DNA of 13,083 bases from JBEKLJ01 sp050010255 (GCA_050010255.1 JBEKLJ010000094.1:1-13083), one strand, 5' to 3'. Positions 1-9,426 are shown, counted from the stretch's first letter. The notes: generated from the sequence alone by a model not told the origin. Numbers and translations: made by a program.

Positions 1-1
1 C

Positions 2-190
2 GAAACGCCCCGGGGCCCGCTCGACATAACCGTGGATTTTTCCGACCAACGCGACGTAGGCGGCATCCGGATGCCGTTCTACATCCGGCAAGTGATGCCC
101 AACCTCGAGATCGTGACCAAGTTCACCACGATCAAGAACGACACCCCGATCGACGACGCCGTTTTCGCCCGCCCCGCCGCGAAGAAGTAG
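2..190 (+). CDS. C-terminal fragment of a LolA-like/acidobacterial exported beta-sheet protein (partial)
   Basis: An open frame enters from the left edge and stops at TAG 188-190, leaving 62 codons. The visible tail has alternating polar and hydrophobic strands (DITVDFSDQRDVGGIRMPFYIR, broken here as DITVDFSDQRD then VGGIRMPFYIR) and ends in NDTPIDDAVFARP followed by a short Lys-rich end. The pattern 'D-x-R-D-V-x-G-I-x-x-P-F' followed by 'P-I-D-D-A-x-F-x-x-P' is, from memory, the usual ending of acidobacterial proteins with an outer-membrane-lipoprotein-sorting (LolA-like) beta-sheet domain, often fused to a cytochrome-type N-terminus. The N-terminal part lies outside the window, so a haem or signal region cannot be checked. 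Family assignment is tentative; that it is a real coding tail is more certain. Confidence 0.6.
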   Translation, partial: ETPRGPLDITVDFSDQRDVGGIRMPFYIRQVMPNLEIVTKFTTIKNDTPIDDAVFARPAAKK

Positions 191-359
191 GGCCCGCGCC
201 CGGATGTTTCACCAGCAGTCTGCTGCGGTGCACGCCTCAGCGCGCCGCCATGACATGCTCGGTACCGGCTGCTTCTAACTCGGCTCGGGAAGCCCGTCCC
301 ACTGCTCCAGTATGCCCGAACGCTTCCATGGCTTTCGGTGTACACTCCGGGACAGGACT

Positions 360-382
360 TCACGGCCTTGATTCGGCCGTGA
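360..382 (+). promoter_or_regulatory. 5'-leader hairpin next to the ribosome binding site of the membrane-protein gene
   Basis: TCACGGCC (360-367) and GGCCGTGA (375-382) form a perfect 8-bp inverted repeat with a 7-nt loop. Its right arm ends against the GGAGG ribosome binding site at 384-388, which precedes GTG 394 by five bases. If transcribed, the stem would sit immediately 5' of the site and could affect ribosome access. The palindrome is seen directly; a regulatory role is inference. No convincing promoter was found in 191-359, although TACACT at 341-346 is a possible -10 with no good -35. Confidence 0.35.
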
Positions 383-393
383 GGGAGGGTCTC

Positions 394-1035
394 GTGGATT
401 CTCTGGAACGCCGCTGGGTAAGAACGGGTGGCATCGCCGGAGTGTTGGCTGCGGTCGGGTATCTTGCCATACTGTTCGTTCCGCTCCCGAGTGCGGCCAG
501 GCGTCTGGTCTTCTTCTTCATTCCGCTGGCCGGGATTCTATTCGTCATCGGGTTGAGCCGGCTGCTCCGCGCGCGTCGCGACAGCGTGACGCTGCAGGTT
601 GCGACACTCTTCGGAATCATCGCATTCGCCGTCATGAACGTGATGGCGGTGGTTCAGTACTCCATCCACATCTGGACCAGGATGGGCGTGCCCGCGGCGA
701 CTGGGGGCATCACCCCTGAGATGCTGGATTGGGTTCGCCAGAGCGTCAATTCGGTGCAATTGGGCCTGGATGTGTCTTTCGACATCTTTGGCCTAGTCTC
801 GTTCGTGCTCTTCGCACTGCTGATGTTTGCTCACCCCAGCTTCGGCCTTGTGTTCGGCATTGCCGGCTGCGCACTCCCCGCGGCGACCCTGGCGCTGAAC
901 CTGCACACGTTCCCCGTGCCCCCCAAGCCCGATCTTGGGCCGCTGGTCGGACTTTGGCTCGGCGCCGTCGCAGTACGCATGCTGATTCCAACGCGATCCA
1001 CGGATACACCCACATCAGCCCCGGCGCGACAGTAA
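394..1035 (+). CDS. Small polytopic membrane protein, six predicted helices, function unknown
   Basis: The start is GTG 394, because GGAGG at 384-388 lies five bases upstream. An ATG at 250 and a GTG at 379 are in frame but add residues of coding-poor composition with no ribosome binding site. The 213-residue product has six hydrophobic segments at about residues 12-30, 37-57, 67-90, 125-146, 149-172 and 182-198. Arg-rich loops (RRLV at about 37, RARR at 59-62) fit a cytoplasmic side, and a polar loop lies at about 93-122. No catalytic motif or transport signature is recognised. The layout is like small DUF4386-type integral membrane proteins, but that is only a resemblance. The gene stands alone, is followed by its own terminator, and converges with the heptosyltransferase operon. 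Confidence 0.8.
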   Translation: MDSLERRWVRTGGIAGVLAAVGYLAILFVPLPSAARRLVFFFIPLAGILFVIGLSRLLRARRDSVTLQVATLFGIIAFAVMNVMAVVQYSIHIWTRMGVPAATGGITPEMLDWVRQSVNSVQLGLDVSFDIFGLVSFVLFALLMFAHPSFGLVFGIAGCALPAATLALNLHTFPVPPKPDLGPLVGLWLGAVAVRMLIPTRSTDTPTSAPARQ

Positions 1036-1037
1036 GA

Positions 1038-1063
1038 GAGCGGAGCTCTCCGCTCCCCGTTTT
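1038..1063 (+). terminator. Rho-independent terminator between convergent genes
   Basis: GAGCGGA (1038-1044), loop GCTC, TCCGCTC (1049-1055) make a 7-bp GC-rich stem starting two bases after the TAA of the membrane-protein gene. It is followed by CCCG and a TTTT run at 1060-1063. It abuts the TGA of the minus-strand methyltransferase-like gene (1063-1065), so the hairpin could also slow minus-strand transcription, although no T-run is present in that direction. Confidence 0.65.
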
Positions 1064-1611
1064 CACCTGAACGACCGCCACGTCAGCCACGCCGCGCCGG
1101 CCAAGAAACCCGCCGCCGCCTGATACTCCTCGTTCCGCCAGTAGAGGCGCCAGCGGAAGCGCTCGCCGCCGGGCGCCCGCCAGCGCGGCCACAGCATCGG
1201 CACGCGCGCGGCGTACGCGGCGTACTCGGGAAACAGCTTGCGGAGGTGCTGCTCTTCGAGTTCGATCGCCGGCAGGTAGATGAGCGCGAAGACGGCGGCG
1301 GCCAGCGCCCCCAGCAGCCATCGCCGGGCGGCGATGGCCAGGCCCGCCGCCACTAGCAGCGTGCCCAGGTACAGCGGGTTGCGGACGCAGGCGTATGGGC
1401 CGCTCGTGGCCAGGCGCTCGTTCTTGGCCAGGTGCCCCGCAGCCCAGCCCCTCAGCAACAGCCCCGCTGCCGCCAGCGGAAGTCCCCAGGCGAGCGACCA
1501 CGCCTGCGGCGCCGCCAGCCACGCGAAGGCCGCCACCAGCAGGAATCCGAGCGCTACCCGCAACCGGGCCACGGCATCCGCATAAGGCTTGGGAAACCAG
1601 GGGCGCCGCAT
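1063..1611 (-). CDS. Isoprenylcysteine carboxyl methyltransferase (ICMT)/PEMT-like membrane methyltransferase
   Basis: A 182-residue protein starting at ATG 1611-1609. Hydrophobic segments lie at about residues 17-34, 41-56, 82-94 and 98-114. Between and after them are the family's cofactor-region motifs: GPYACVRNPLYLG at 71-83 (the 'R-H/N-P-x-Y-x-G' signature), a glutamate pair at 119-120, and FPEYAAYAARVPML at 127-140, matching the family 'F-x-x-Y-x-x-Y-x-x-x-V-P-R/L' element. The family uses S-adenosylmethionine at the membrane to methylate lipid or prenyl substrates; the substrate here is unknown. The upstream stop and this start share one base (TGATG), so translation is probably coupled to the heptosyltransferase gene. 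Its place in an LPS-core operon suggests an envelope-lipid role, which is inference. Some 40 residues after the Y-x-x-Y element carry another short hydrophobic stretch. Confidence 0.85.
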   Translation of the reverse strand: MRRPWFPKPYADAVARLRVALGFLLVAAFAWLAAPQAWSLAWGLPLAAAGLLLRGWAAGHLAKNERLATSGPYACVRNPLYLGTLLVAAGLAIAARRWLLGALAAAVFALIYLPAIELEEQHLRKLFPEYAAYAARVPMLWPRWRAPGGERFRWRLYWRNEEYQAAAGFLAGAAWLTWRSFR

Positions 1612-2621
1612 CAGCCCGAGCTCGACTGCGCCGTTCCGCCGGGCGGGCAGAGCCGCGCTTTGAGAGCCTCCACAACCGCCTCGGGAGTGATTGCGAGCAT
1701 GCCGGGGTCGGGCTCGGCGGAGCGCTTGTAGCTGGTGACGGCGTCCGGGCTTCGCAGCACGGTGAGGTTGGCGCTGTAGGGCCCGTTGCGAGCCGGATCC
1801 GTGGGTCCGAAAATCGCCACACCAGGCTTGCCCAGCGCGGCCGCCAGGTGCGTCGGGCCGCTGTCGAGGCCGACGATCGCCGCCGCGCGCCGGGTCGCGT
1901 GGATCAGCCCCGCCAGCCCGCAGGTGTGAACCCTGGCCTCGTACACCTGCGCCAGCTCCGCGGCGGCCTCCAGCGCGCCGCTGAGCACCAATGGCATTCC
2001 CAGCTCCTCGCGCAGCCGCCGCGCCAGGGCGCTGTAATACTCCAGCGGCCATTGCTTGCCGGCCCAGCCCGCCAGCGGGCACGCGAGCACGAAATCGCCT
2101 TCCGGCAATTCGCCTTCGGGTCGGCCCTCCGGCAGCGGGAAGGTGATCAACAGGGTGGATGCGCCCGCGGCCGCGGCCAGTTCCAGGTTGCGTTCGACCA
2201 CGTGCCCGCCGCTGGTGCGCACCCTGGTTGAGTAGAACACTGCGGCTAGTTTCTCCCGCACCTCCCTGTGGTCGAAGCCATAGATGCGCTCCACCCGCAC
2301 CAGGGATGCAATCAGAGCCGACTGCACCAGCCCCTGAAAATCCACACCAAAGTCGTAGCGGACCTCGCGCAGCCCCCGCCAGGCCTCGCCCACCGCGCGC
2401 AGGCTGCGGCGGTCGAACGGCATCAGCCGGTCCACGTAGGGATTGCCTTCCACCAGCGGCGCCCAGCGCGGGTTGATCACCCAGGTCAGCACGGAGCCCG
2501 GGAAGCTGTGCTTCAGCGTGGCCACCGCGGGCAGCGCGTGGATGACGTCGCCCATCGAGCTGAGCCGCACCACCAGGATGCGCGGCCCGGCTCCGCCGCT
2601 ACTCATGCCGGCTTTGTACAT
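1611..2621 (-). CDS. waaC: Glycosyltransferase family 9, heptosyltransferase I-like
   Basis: A 336-residue GT9 protein that would transfer L-glycero-D-manno-heptose from ADP-heptose to the Kdo region of the LPS inner core on the cytoplasmic face. The N-terminal Rossmann domain begins ILVVRLSSMGDVIHALPA at about 15-32, with the conserved Asp25 of the S-M-G-D-V motif (a catalytic-base candidate by analogy with E. coli WaaC). A donor-site segment GWAGKQWP spans about 185-192, with Lys189. The GT9 signature GLDSGPTHLAAALGKP is at 251-266, followed by GVAIFGPTDPARNGPY. Length is normal for WaaC (about 320-350). ATG 2621 has a weak GGGGA 11 bases upstream; ATG 2606 is an alternative that reduces the overlap with the upstream gene from 23 to 8 nt. 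The GT9 call is firm; the I versus II sub-assignment rests on the motifs and on the other GT9 in the operon looking like WaaF. Confidence 0.88.
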   Translation of the reverse strand: MYKAGMSSGGAGPRILVVRLSSMGDVIHALPAVATLKHSFPGSVLTWVINPRWAPLVEGNPYVDRLMPFDRRSLRAVGEAWRGLREVRYDFGVDFQGLVQSALIASLVRVERIYGFDHREVREKLAAVFYSTRVRTSGGHVVERNLELAAAAGASTLLITFPLPEGRPEGELPEGDFVLACPLAGWAGKQWPLEYYSALARRLREELGMPLVLSGALEAAAELAQVYEARVHTCGLAGLIHATRRAAAIVGLDSGPTHLAAALGKPGVAIFGPTDPARNGPYSANLTVLRSPDAVTSYKRSAEPDPGMLAITPEAVVEALKARLCPPGGTAQSSSG

Positions 2622-2976
2622 GGCGCATCAGGTCCCCGGTGCGACGCTCGTCGGCGGCCTCTTCGCGGGAGATCGCGTCCGCCTCCAGCCCGTCCAGTGC
2701 ACCCCCCGGCCCCGGCAGCACAACGTAGTCGACGGCCGCCAGCGCCGCCACCAGCTCCGCGCGCGCCCGCGCCGGCAGGATCGGCCGTGCCGGCTCCGAG
2801 ACCGCGGCAATCAGCACCGCCCCCGGACTCGCCAGCTCGCCCAGGCGCCGCGCATGCGCGGCCAGCAGCGGATCGAAGTGGCCCCACACGAGCGTAATCC
2901 TCCGTCCCGAGGCCCGGCACTCGCGCGCCAGGCCGGCCGCGGTTTCCGCGCTGACGATCTTGGTCCTTGTATCCAC
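2599..2976 (-). CDS. Short degenerate nucleotidyltransferase (RfaE domain II-like) lacking the first HxGH histidine
   Basis: A 125-residue protein starting at GTG 2976 with GGAG nine bases and GGGAG three bases upstream. It aligns along residues 26-88 with the RfaE2-like protein of this window: strand 1 ITLVWGHFD, then the helix, then VLIAAVSEPA, then RPILPARARAEL and the A-A-V-D-Y-V-V strand. In the nucleotide-binding motif the usual H-x-G-H reads L-A-A-H (residues 38-41), so the first His and the Gly are replaced. The Lys before the R-P element and the C-terminal S-T-T motif are also missing. It is about 30 residues shorter than RfaE2. It sits between the two heptosyltransferase genes, 54 nt after waaF and overlapping waaC. 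The reading frame is intact, so this looks like a maintained non-catalytic or altered paralog rather than decay. It may bind nucleotide or partner proteins; function unknown. Confidence 0.8.
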   Translation of the reverse strand: MDTRTKIVSAETAAGLARECRASGRRITLVWGHFDPLLAAHARRLGELASPGAVLIAAVSEPARPILPARARAELVAALAAVDYVVLPGPGGALDGLEADAISREEAADERRTGDLMRHVQSRHE

Positions 2977-3030
2977 CCTCTCCCGCTCCGCCGGAAAGCC
3001 AGCCCGGCCTCTCCGCTCCCGGCTCTCGGC

Positions 3031-4053
3031 CTATTTCACCAATTCCAGCGCCACCTGCGCTACCCTCTCCGCGCTGACCGAGGTCATGCAGCGATGATCG
3101 ATGGGGCAGTCCCGCAGCATGCACGGGTTGCATTCGACCTCCTCTCGGACGATGCGCGATGCCGGGCCGGCCGGCGCGGTCGCGACATGCTCGGTCGGAC
3201 CGAACACCGCCACCGTCGGGACGCCCAGCGCCGAGGCTAGGTGCATCGCCCCCGAGTCGTTGCTGAGGAAAACCCGGCAGGCGGCGGTCAGGTCCATGAA
3301 CTCGGCCAGCGTGGTCTCACCGGCCAGGTTTAGCACGTCCCCGCCGGCGCGGCGGATGGCCTCGGCCATGGCCTGGCAAAGCGGCCGCTCGCTCGCCGAG
3401 CCGAACAGCGCGATCGCCCCGCCCATTTCTCCGGCCACTATGCGCGCCGCCTTGACGAACCGCTCCGGCGGCCACTGCTTGGCGCGGCTGTTCTGCGCGC
3501 CCGGGCTGACGCCCACCACCGGCGCGGCGAAACCCATCCGCCGGAATAGCTCCAGCCCGGCGCTTCGCGCCTCGCCCGCGCCCGCCAGCACGATCGGCTC
3601 GGCTTCCGGCAGCCGCTCCAGGATCCCGGCCCGGCGCAGCAGCTCCAGGTAGTAGAAGCGCTCGTGGGGCGGCGTCTCGCCCGGCCTCGGCACTGCAATC
3701 GCGTCCGTCAGCAGCGCCCGGCGGCCGTCGCGGCTGTAGCCGATCCGGCGCGGGACGCCGGCCAGCCACATCACCAGCGCCGAATCGAAGGAGTTCGTGA
3801 ACAAAATGGCAGCGTCGAAGCGCTCGCGCCGGGCCTGCGCCGCCCAGCGCAGCCGCCCGCGCCAGGTCTTCACAGCGCTGCTGACCGCATCGACGGCGGG
3901 CTCGCGCCGGTACAGCTCCGCCACCGACGGCCGCGCCGCCACCGTGATCCTGGCTTCGGGAAACCGCGCGCGCACGGCCCTGAGCGCCGGCAGCGTCATC
4001 ACCGCGTCGCCCAGCCAGTTGGTCGCCCGCACTACAATCCGCGCCCACGCCAC
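3031..4053 (-). CDS. waaF: Glycosyltransferase family 9, heptosyltransferase II-like
   Basis: A 340-residue GT9 protein, first gene of the minus-strand operon, expected to add the second heptose of the LPS inner core from ADP-heptose. The N-terminus has IVVRATNWLGDAVMTLPAL at about 6-24, the hallmark WaaF start with Asp16. The donor segment SPGAQNSRAKQWPPERF is at 183-199, with Lys192. The signature NDSGAMHLASALGVPTVAVFGPT is at 265-287. The C-terminal Cys-containing element (C308, C311, C316, then IDHRCM to 323) is typical of WaaF and separates it from WaaC. I chose GTG 4053 because the family starts just before this strand. An upstream in-frame extension to 4185 would cross into the divergent gene and has no family resemblance. 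No Shine-Dalgarno precedes GTG 4053, but CATAAT lies six bases upstream (see promoter entry). Confidence 0.9.
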   Translation of the reverse strand: MAWARIVVRATNWLGDAVMTLPALRAVRARFPEARITVAARPSVAELYRREPAVDAVSSAVKTWRGRLRWAAQARRERFDAAILFTNSFDSALVMWLAGVPRRIGYSRDGRRALLTDAIAVPRPGETPPHERFYYLELLRRAGILERLPEAEPIVLAGAGEARSAGLELFRRMGFAAPVVGVSPGAQNSRAKQWPPERFVKAARIVAGEMGGAIALFGSASERPLCQAMAEAIRRAGGDVLNLAGETTLAEFMDLTAACRVFLSNDSGAMHLASALGVPTVAVFGPTEHVATAPAGPASRIVREEVECNPCMLRDCPIDHRCMTSVSAERVAQVALELVK

Positions 4054-4065
4054 CCGACCATTATG
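4054..4065 (-). promoter_or_regulatory. Candidate leaderless promoter of waaF (-10 CATAAT)
   Basis: On the minus strand CATAAT (4065-4060, five of six sigma70 -10 bases) is followed by six bases and then GTG 4053. Transcription would begin at or next to the start codon, giving a leaderless mRNA, in agreement with the lack of a ribosome binding site. No good -35 hexamer is visible 16-18 bases upstream. Confidence 0.5.
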
Positions 4066-4154
4066 GCCTGTGGCATCGAGCCCGTGGCCCGGGGCTTGTG
4101 GATGAGGCACGCACCGGCGCTTGCGGGCTAGTGCCGCACGGCCGAACGCCGCGC

Positions 4155-4166
4155 GATAATGGCACG
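4155..4166 (+). promoter_or_regulatory. Candidate leaderless promoter of the rfaE2-mfd operon (-10 GATAAT)
   Basis: GATAAT (4155-4160) is followed by six bases and then the GTG start at 4167. This is the mirror image of the waaF arrangement across the 113-bp divergent spacer. There is no ribosome binding site before GTG 4167. A -35 element is not recognisable. An out-of-frame ATG at 4159 overlaps the hexamer and is not a plausible start for the protein. Confidence 0.5.
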
Positions 4167-4633
4167 GTGGGCCGCTTCTACACACGCGAAGAGCTCGTCG
4201 CCGCCCGGGCGGAGTGGAGGCGCCAGGGCAAGACGGTCGTCTTCACCAACGGCTGCTACGACATCCTCCACCCGGGTCATATCCGCCTCCTCGAGCGCGC
4301 GCGCTCACTCGGCGACGTGTTGATCCTGGCGCTGAACACCGACGCCGGCGTGCGGCGTCACAAGGGCCCTACCCGGCCCCTCATTCCCGAGCAGGACCGC
4401 GCCGCCCTGGCGCTCGGCCTGGCCGCCGTGGATGCGGTCACGTTCTTCGATGAGGATACGCCGCGGGAACTGATCGCGGCCGTTCTGCCCGATATATTAG
4501 TGAAGGGGGCCGATTGGGCGCACTTCATCGCCGGCCGCGAGGAAGTCGAGGCCGCCGGGGGCCAGGTTCTGGCGTTACCGCTCGAGCCGGGTTATTCTAC
4601 TACTGGTATCGTGGAAGCAATCCTGTCTCGTAA

Positions 4634-4637
<4 letters not shown>
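4167..4637 (+). CDS. rfaE2: D-glycero-beta-D-manno-heptose 1-phosphate adenylyltransferase (RfaE domain II type)
   Basis: A 156-residue stand-alone version of the C-terminal domain of HldE. It transfers AMP from ATP to heptose 1-phosphate to form ADP-heptose in the cytosol, the donor for the two heptosyltransferases encoded divergently. Visible motifs: TNGCYDILHPGH at 27-38 with the catalytic HxGH (H35, H38); a K-G-P-T-R-P loop at 66-71; D-R-A-A-L at 77-81; and Y-S-T-T at 143-146 near the end, the nucleotide-contacting element. The start is GTG 4167, giving MGRFYTREEL, which matches the usual family N-terminus; an upstream ATG at 4098 adds 23 unlike residues. Its TGA overlaps the mfd start by four bases (GTGA), so the two genes are co-transcribed and probably translationally coupled. 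No kinase (RfaE domain I) gene is in the window. Confidence 0.92.
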
Positions 4638-8116
<3,479 letters not shown>

Positions 8117-8259
8117 GCCGGGCGCGGCTGCGCTCAAAGAGAAACAGAATGGCAACCGCGAAACAGCAGGCCCTCCCGCCGCTCCTCCACGCCAGACGGC
8201 CCGCCTGTCAAGATCGGTGCCATATCCTCTCAAACACCACAGTACCGAGAAGGCTGAGA

Positions 8260-8277
8260 GAACCGCAGCCGAACCGC
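8260..8277. promoter_or_regulatory. Candidate LexA-type operator: GAAC-N7-GAAC direct repeat
   Basis: GAACCGC occurs at 8260-8266 and again at 8271-8277, an 11-bp (one helical turn) direct repeat. Read on the other strand it contains GTTC-N7-GTTC, the exact spacing of the LexA box of alphaproteobacteria (established there). It lies 8 bases before the TTTAAC -10 candidate, where a -35 would be, and upstream of a gene encoding a LexA-family autoprotease. Whether this host's LexA recognises the sequence is not known to me; the operator call is inference. Confidence 0.45.
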
Positions 8278-8284
8278 CACTCTG

Positions 8285-8296
8285 TTTAACGGGCCA
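8285..8296 (+). promoter_or_regulatory. Candidate leaderless -10 element (TTTAAC) of the S24 protease gene
   Basis: TTTAAC at 8285-8290 matches four of six -10 bases and precedes GTG 8297 by six bases, the same geometry as at waaF and rfaE2. No Shine-Dalgarno precedes GTG 8297. It is weaker than the other two and has no clear -35; the candidate operator occupies that position. Confidence 0.3.
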
Positions 8297-9073
8297 GTGC
8301 TGTGCGACGCCGAGTACGTGGTACTCGAACTCCGCGCTCCGAGTGCGCTCATCCACAAGATTGGTGTTCTGCTGCTCGATCCCTTTTCGGGTCGGCTCTT
8401 CCTTCGCGTGCGCGACGACGTGGCCGTCCTCGCCCCAAGCGAGCGCTGTGTCTTGGAGCCCCTGGCCGAGGATCTGGCCTCCAAGGCCGTGGAGATGGGC
8501 GGCGAAAAGCTACTGGCGTGGCTCGAAGACTCGCTCTCGAACGTCCTGCGGATCACCGATCGGGTTCGGGTAGCCGTGGACTCCTTCACGCGCGTCCTGG
8601 ACCGCCTCTTCGAACAGCACGTGGGGAACCTGAAGGTGCTGCCATTCAGAACCCACCTGCCGCTGTATTCCCTGCGGGCGGCGGCGGGCAGGTTCGGCGA
8701 GGAGCAGGTGGTGGAGCCGGAGGACTGGGTGAGGGTGCCCGAGAGCCTGCGCCTCACTGAGGGCATGTTCGTAGCGCACGTGGCCGGGCGCTCCATGGAG
8801 CCGCGCATCCCGGACGGCAGCCTGAGCATCTTTCGAACTCCGGTCGTCGGCTCGCGACAGAGCAAGATTGTACTGGTCGAACTCCTGGCCGAGCGTGAGG
8901 AGGCGGCCCGGTACACCATCAAACGGTATACCAGCTGCAAGACCCAAACCGCCGACGGCGAGTGGGCGCACGAGTCGATCACCTTGCACCCGCTCAACCC
9001 TGAGTTCCAGCCCTTCGGCTTGTCAAATGGAGAGTTCCGGGTCATAGCCGAATGGCTCCAGGTGCTCGAATGA
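8297..9073 (+). CDS. S24 (LexA-type) self-cleaving serine protease with a non-HTH N-terminal domain
   Basis: A 258-residue protein starting at GTG 8297. Residues about 122-258 form a LexA/UmuD-type S24 domain. The Ala-Gly cleavage site is A130-G131 in S-L-R-A-A-A-G-R-F-G. The nucleophile is Ser166 in GRSMEPRIPDG, 35 residues after the cleavage-site Gly as in LexA. The general-base Lys209 lies in Y-T-I-K-R-Y, matching the LexA V-T-V-K-R-L element. Such proteins cleave themselves when RecA filaments form on damaged DNA. Residues 1-120 show no helix-turn-helix. They start with EYVVLELRAP and a strand KIGVLLLDP (21-29), resembling the 'N-I-G-V-L-L-F-D-P' opening of DUF3037-like proteins, followed by helices. 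This is therefore not a classical LexA repressor; cleavage would release or inactivate a different kind of domain. It overlaps the next gene by four bases. The protease call is firm; the N-terminal family is tentative. Confidence 0.87.
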   Translation: MLCDAEYVVLELRAPSALIHKIGVLLLDPFSGRLFLRVRDDVAVLAPSERCVLEPLAEDLASKAVEMGGEKLLAWLEDSLSNVLRITDRVRVAVDSFTRVLDRLFEQHVGNLKVLPFRTHLPLYSLRAAAGRFGEEQVVEPEDWVRVPESLRLTEGMFVAHVAGRSMEPRIPDGSLSIFRTPVVGSRQSKIVLVELLAEREEAARYTIKRYTSCKTQTADGEWAHESITLHPLNPEFQPFGLSNGEFRVIAEWLQVLE

Positions 9074-9426
9074 AGCCTCAGCGGCGATTTAGGCGGGCCG
9101 TGGTACTGCCGTCCATTGGCGGCCCGCGCTGCGTTTGGTGTGACGCTGTCTGCGCCAATCCGGCCTGGGGCGATGGCCGTTGCTCGGCCTGCCACGGCGA
9201 GGGGCGGGTACTGCGCGATCCAGATGATCCCTTCGACGCGACGAGGCGGTGCACTCGCTGCAATGGAACCGGGAAGTGCCCGGACTGCGGCGGCGGGGGT
9301 GTGCTCGACTCCGAGTGCGATCTTGTACTCAGGCCTTACTGCGCTGACGATGCGGCAGCGGCAGAGCGAGAGATCCCAGCACTTCGGGACCCAAACCCCG
9401 AGGACCAGACTGTCCTTGTGTTCTAA
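9070..9426 (+). CDS. Small DnaJ-type CXXCXGXG zinc-binding protein
   Basis: A 118-residue protein starting at ATG 9070, which overlaps the TGA of the S24 protease gene (ATGA), so the two are a coupled pair. The N-terminus is basic (KPQRRFRR). Cysteine pairs are C21-x-x-C24, C38-x-x-C41-HGEG, C61-x-x-C64-NGTG and C70-x-x-C73-GGGG. The last three match the CXXCXGXG (or close) repeats that bind two zinc ions in the DnaJ cysteine-rich domain. Further Cys lie at 28, 83 and 91. No J-domain is present. The C-terminal 25 residues are acidic. In DnaJ this domain binds unfolded protein; here it may bind protein or nucleic acid, possibly the N-terminal domain or cleavage product of its partner, which is inference. 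An in-frame ATG at 9052 lies inside the upstream gene and is less likely. Confidence 0.8.
   Translation: MKPQRRFRRAVVLPSIGGPRCVWCDAVCANPAWGDGRCSACHGEGRVLRDPDDPFDATRRCTRCNGTGKCPDCGGGGVLDSECDLVLRPYCADDAAAAEREIPALRDPNPEDQTVLVF

Noticed and set aside
338..345. GTGTACAC palindrome upstream of the membrane-protein gene
   Set aside because: An 8-bp palindrome alone is not informative, and no known site or second copy supports it.
746..1822. 358-codon minus-strand frame crossing three genes
   Set aside because: It is out of phase with the methyltransferase and heptosyltransferase, is Ala/Arg/Gly-rich, and crosses the terminator at 1038-1063.
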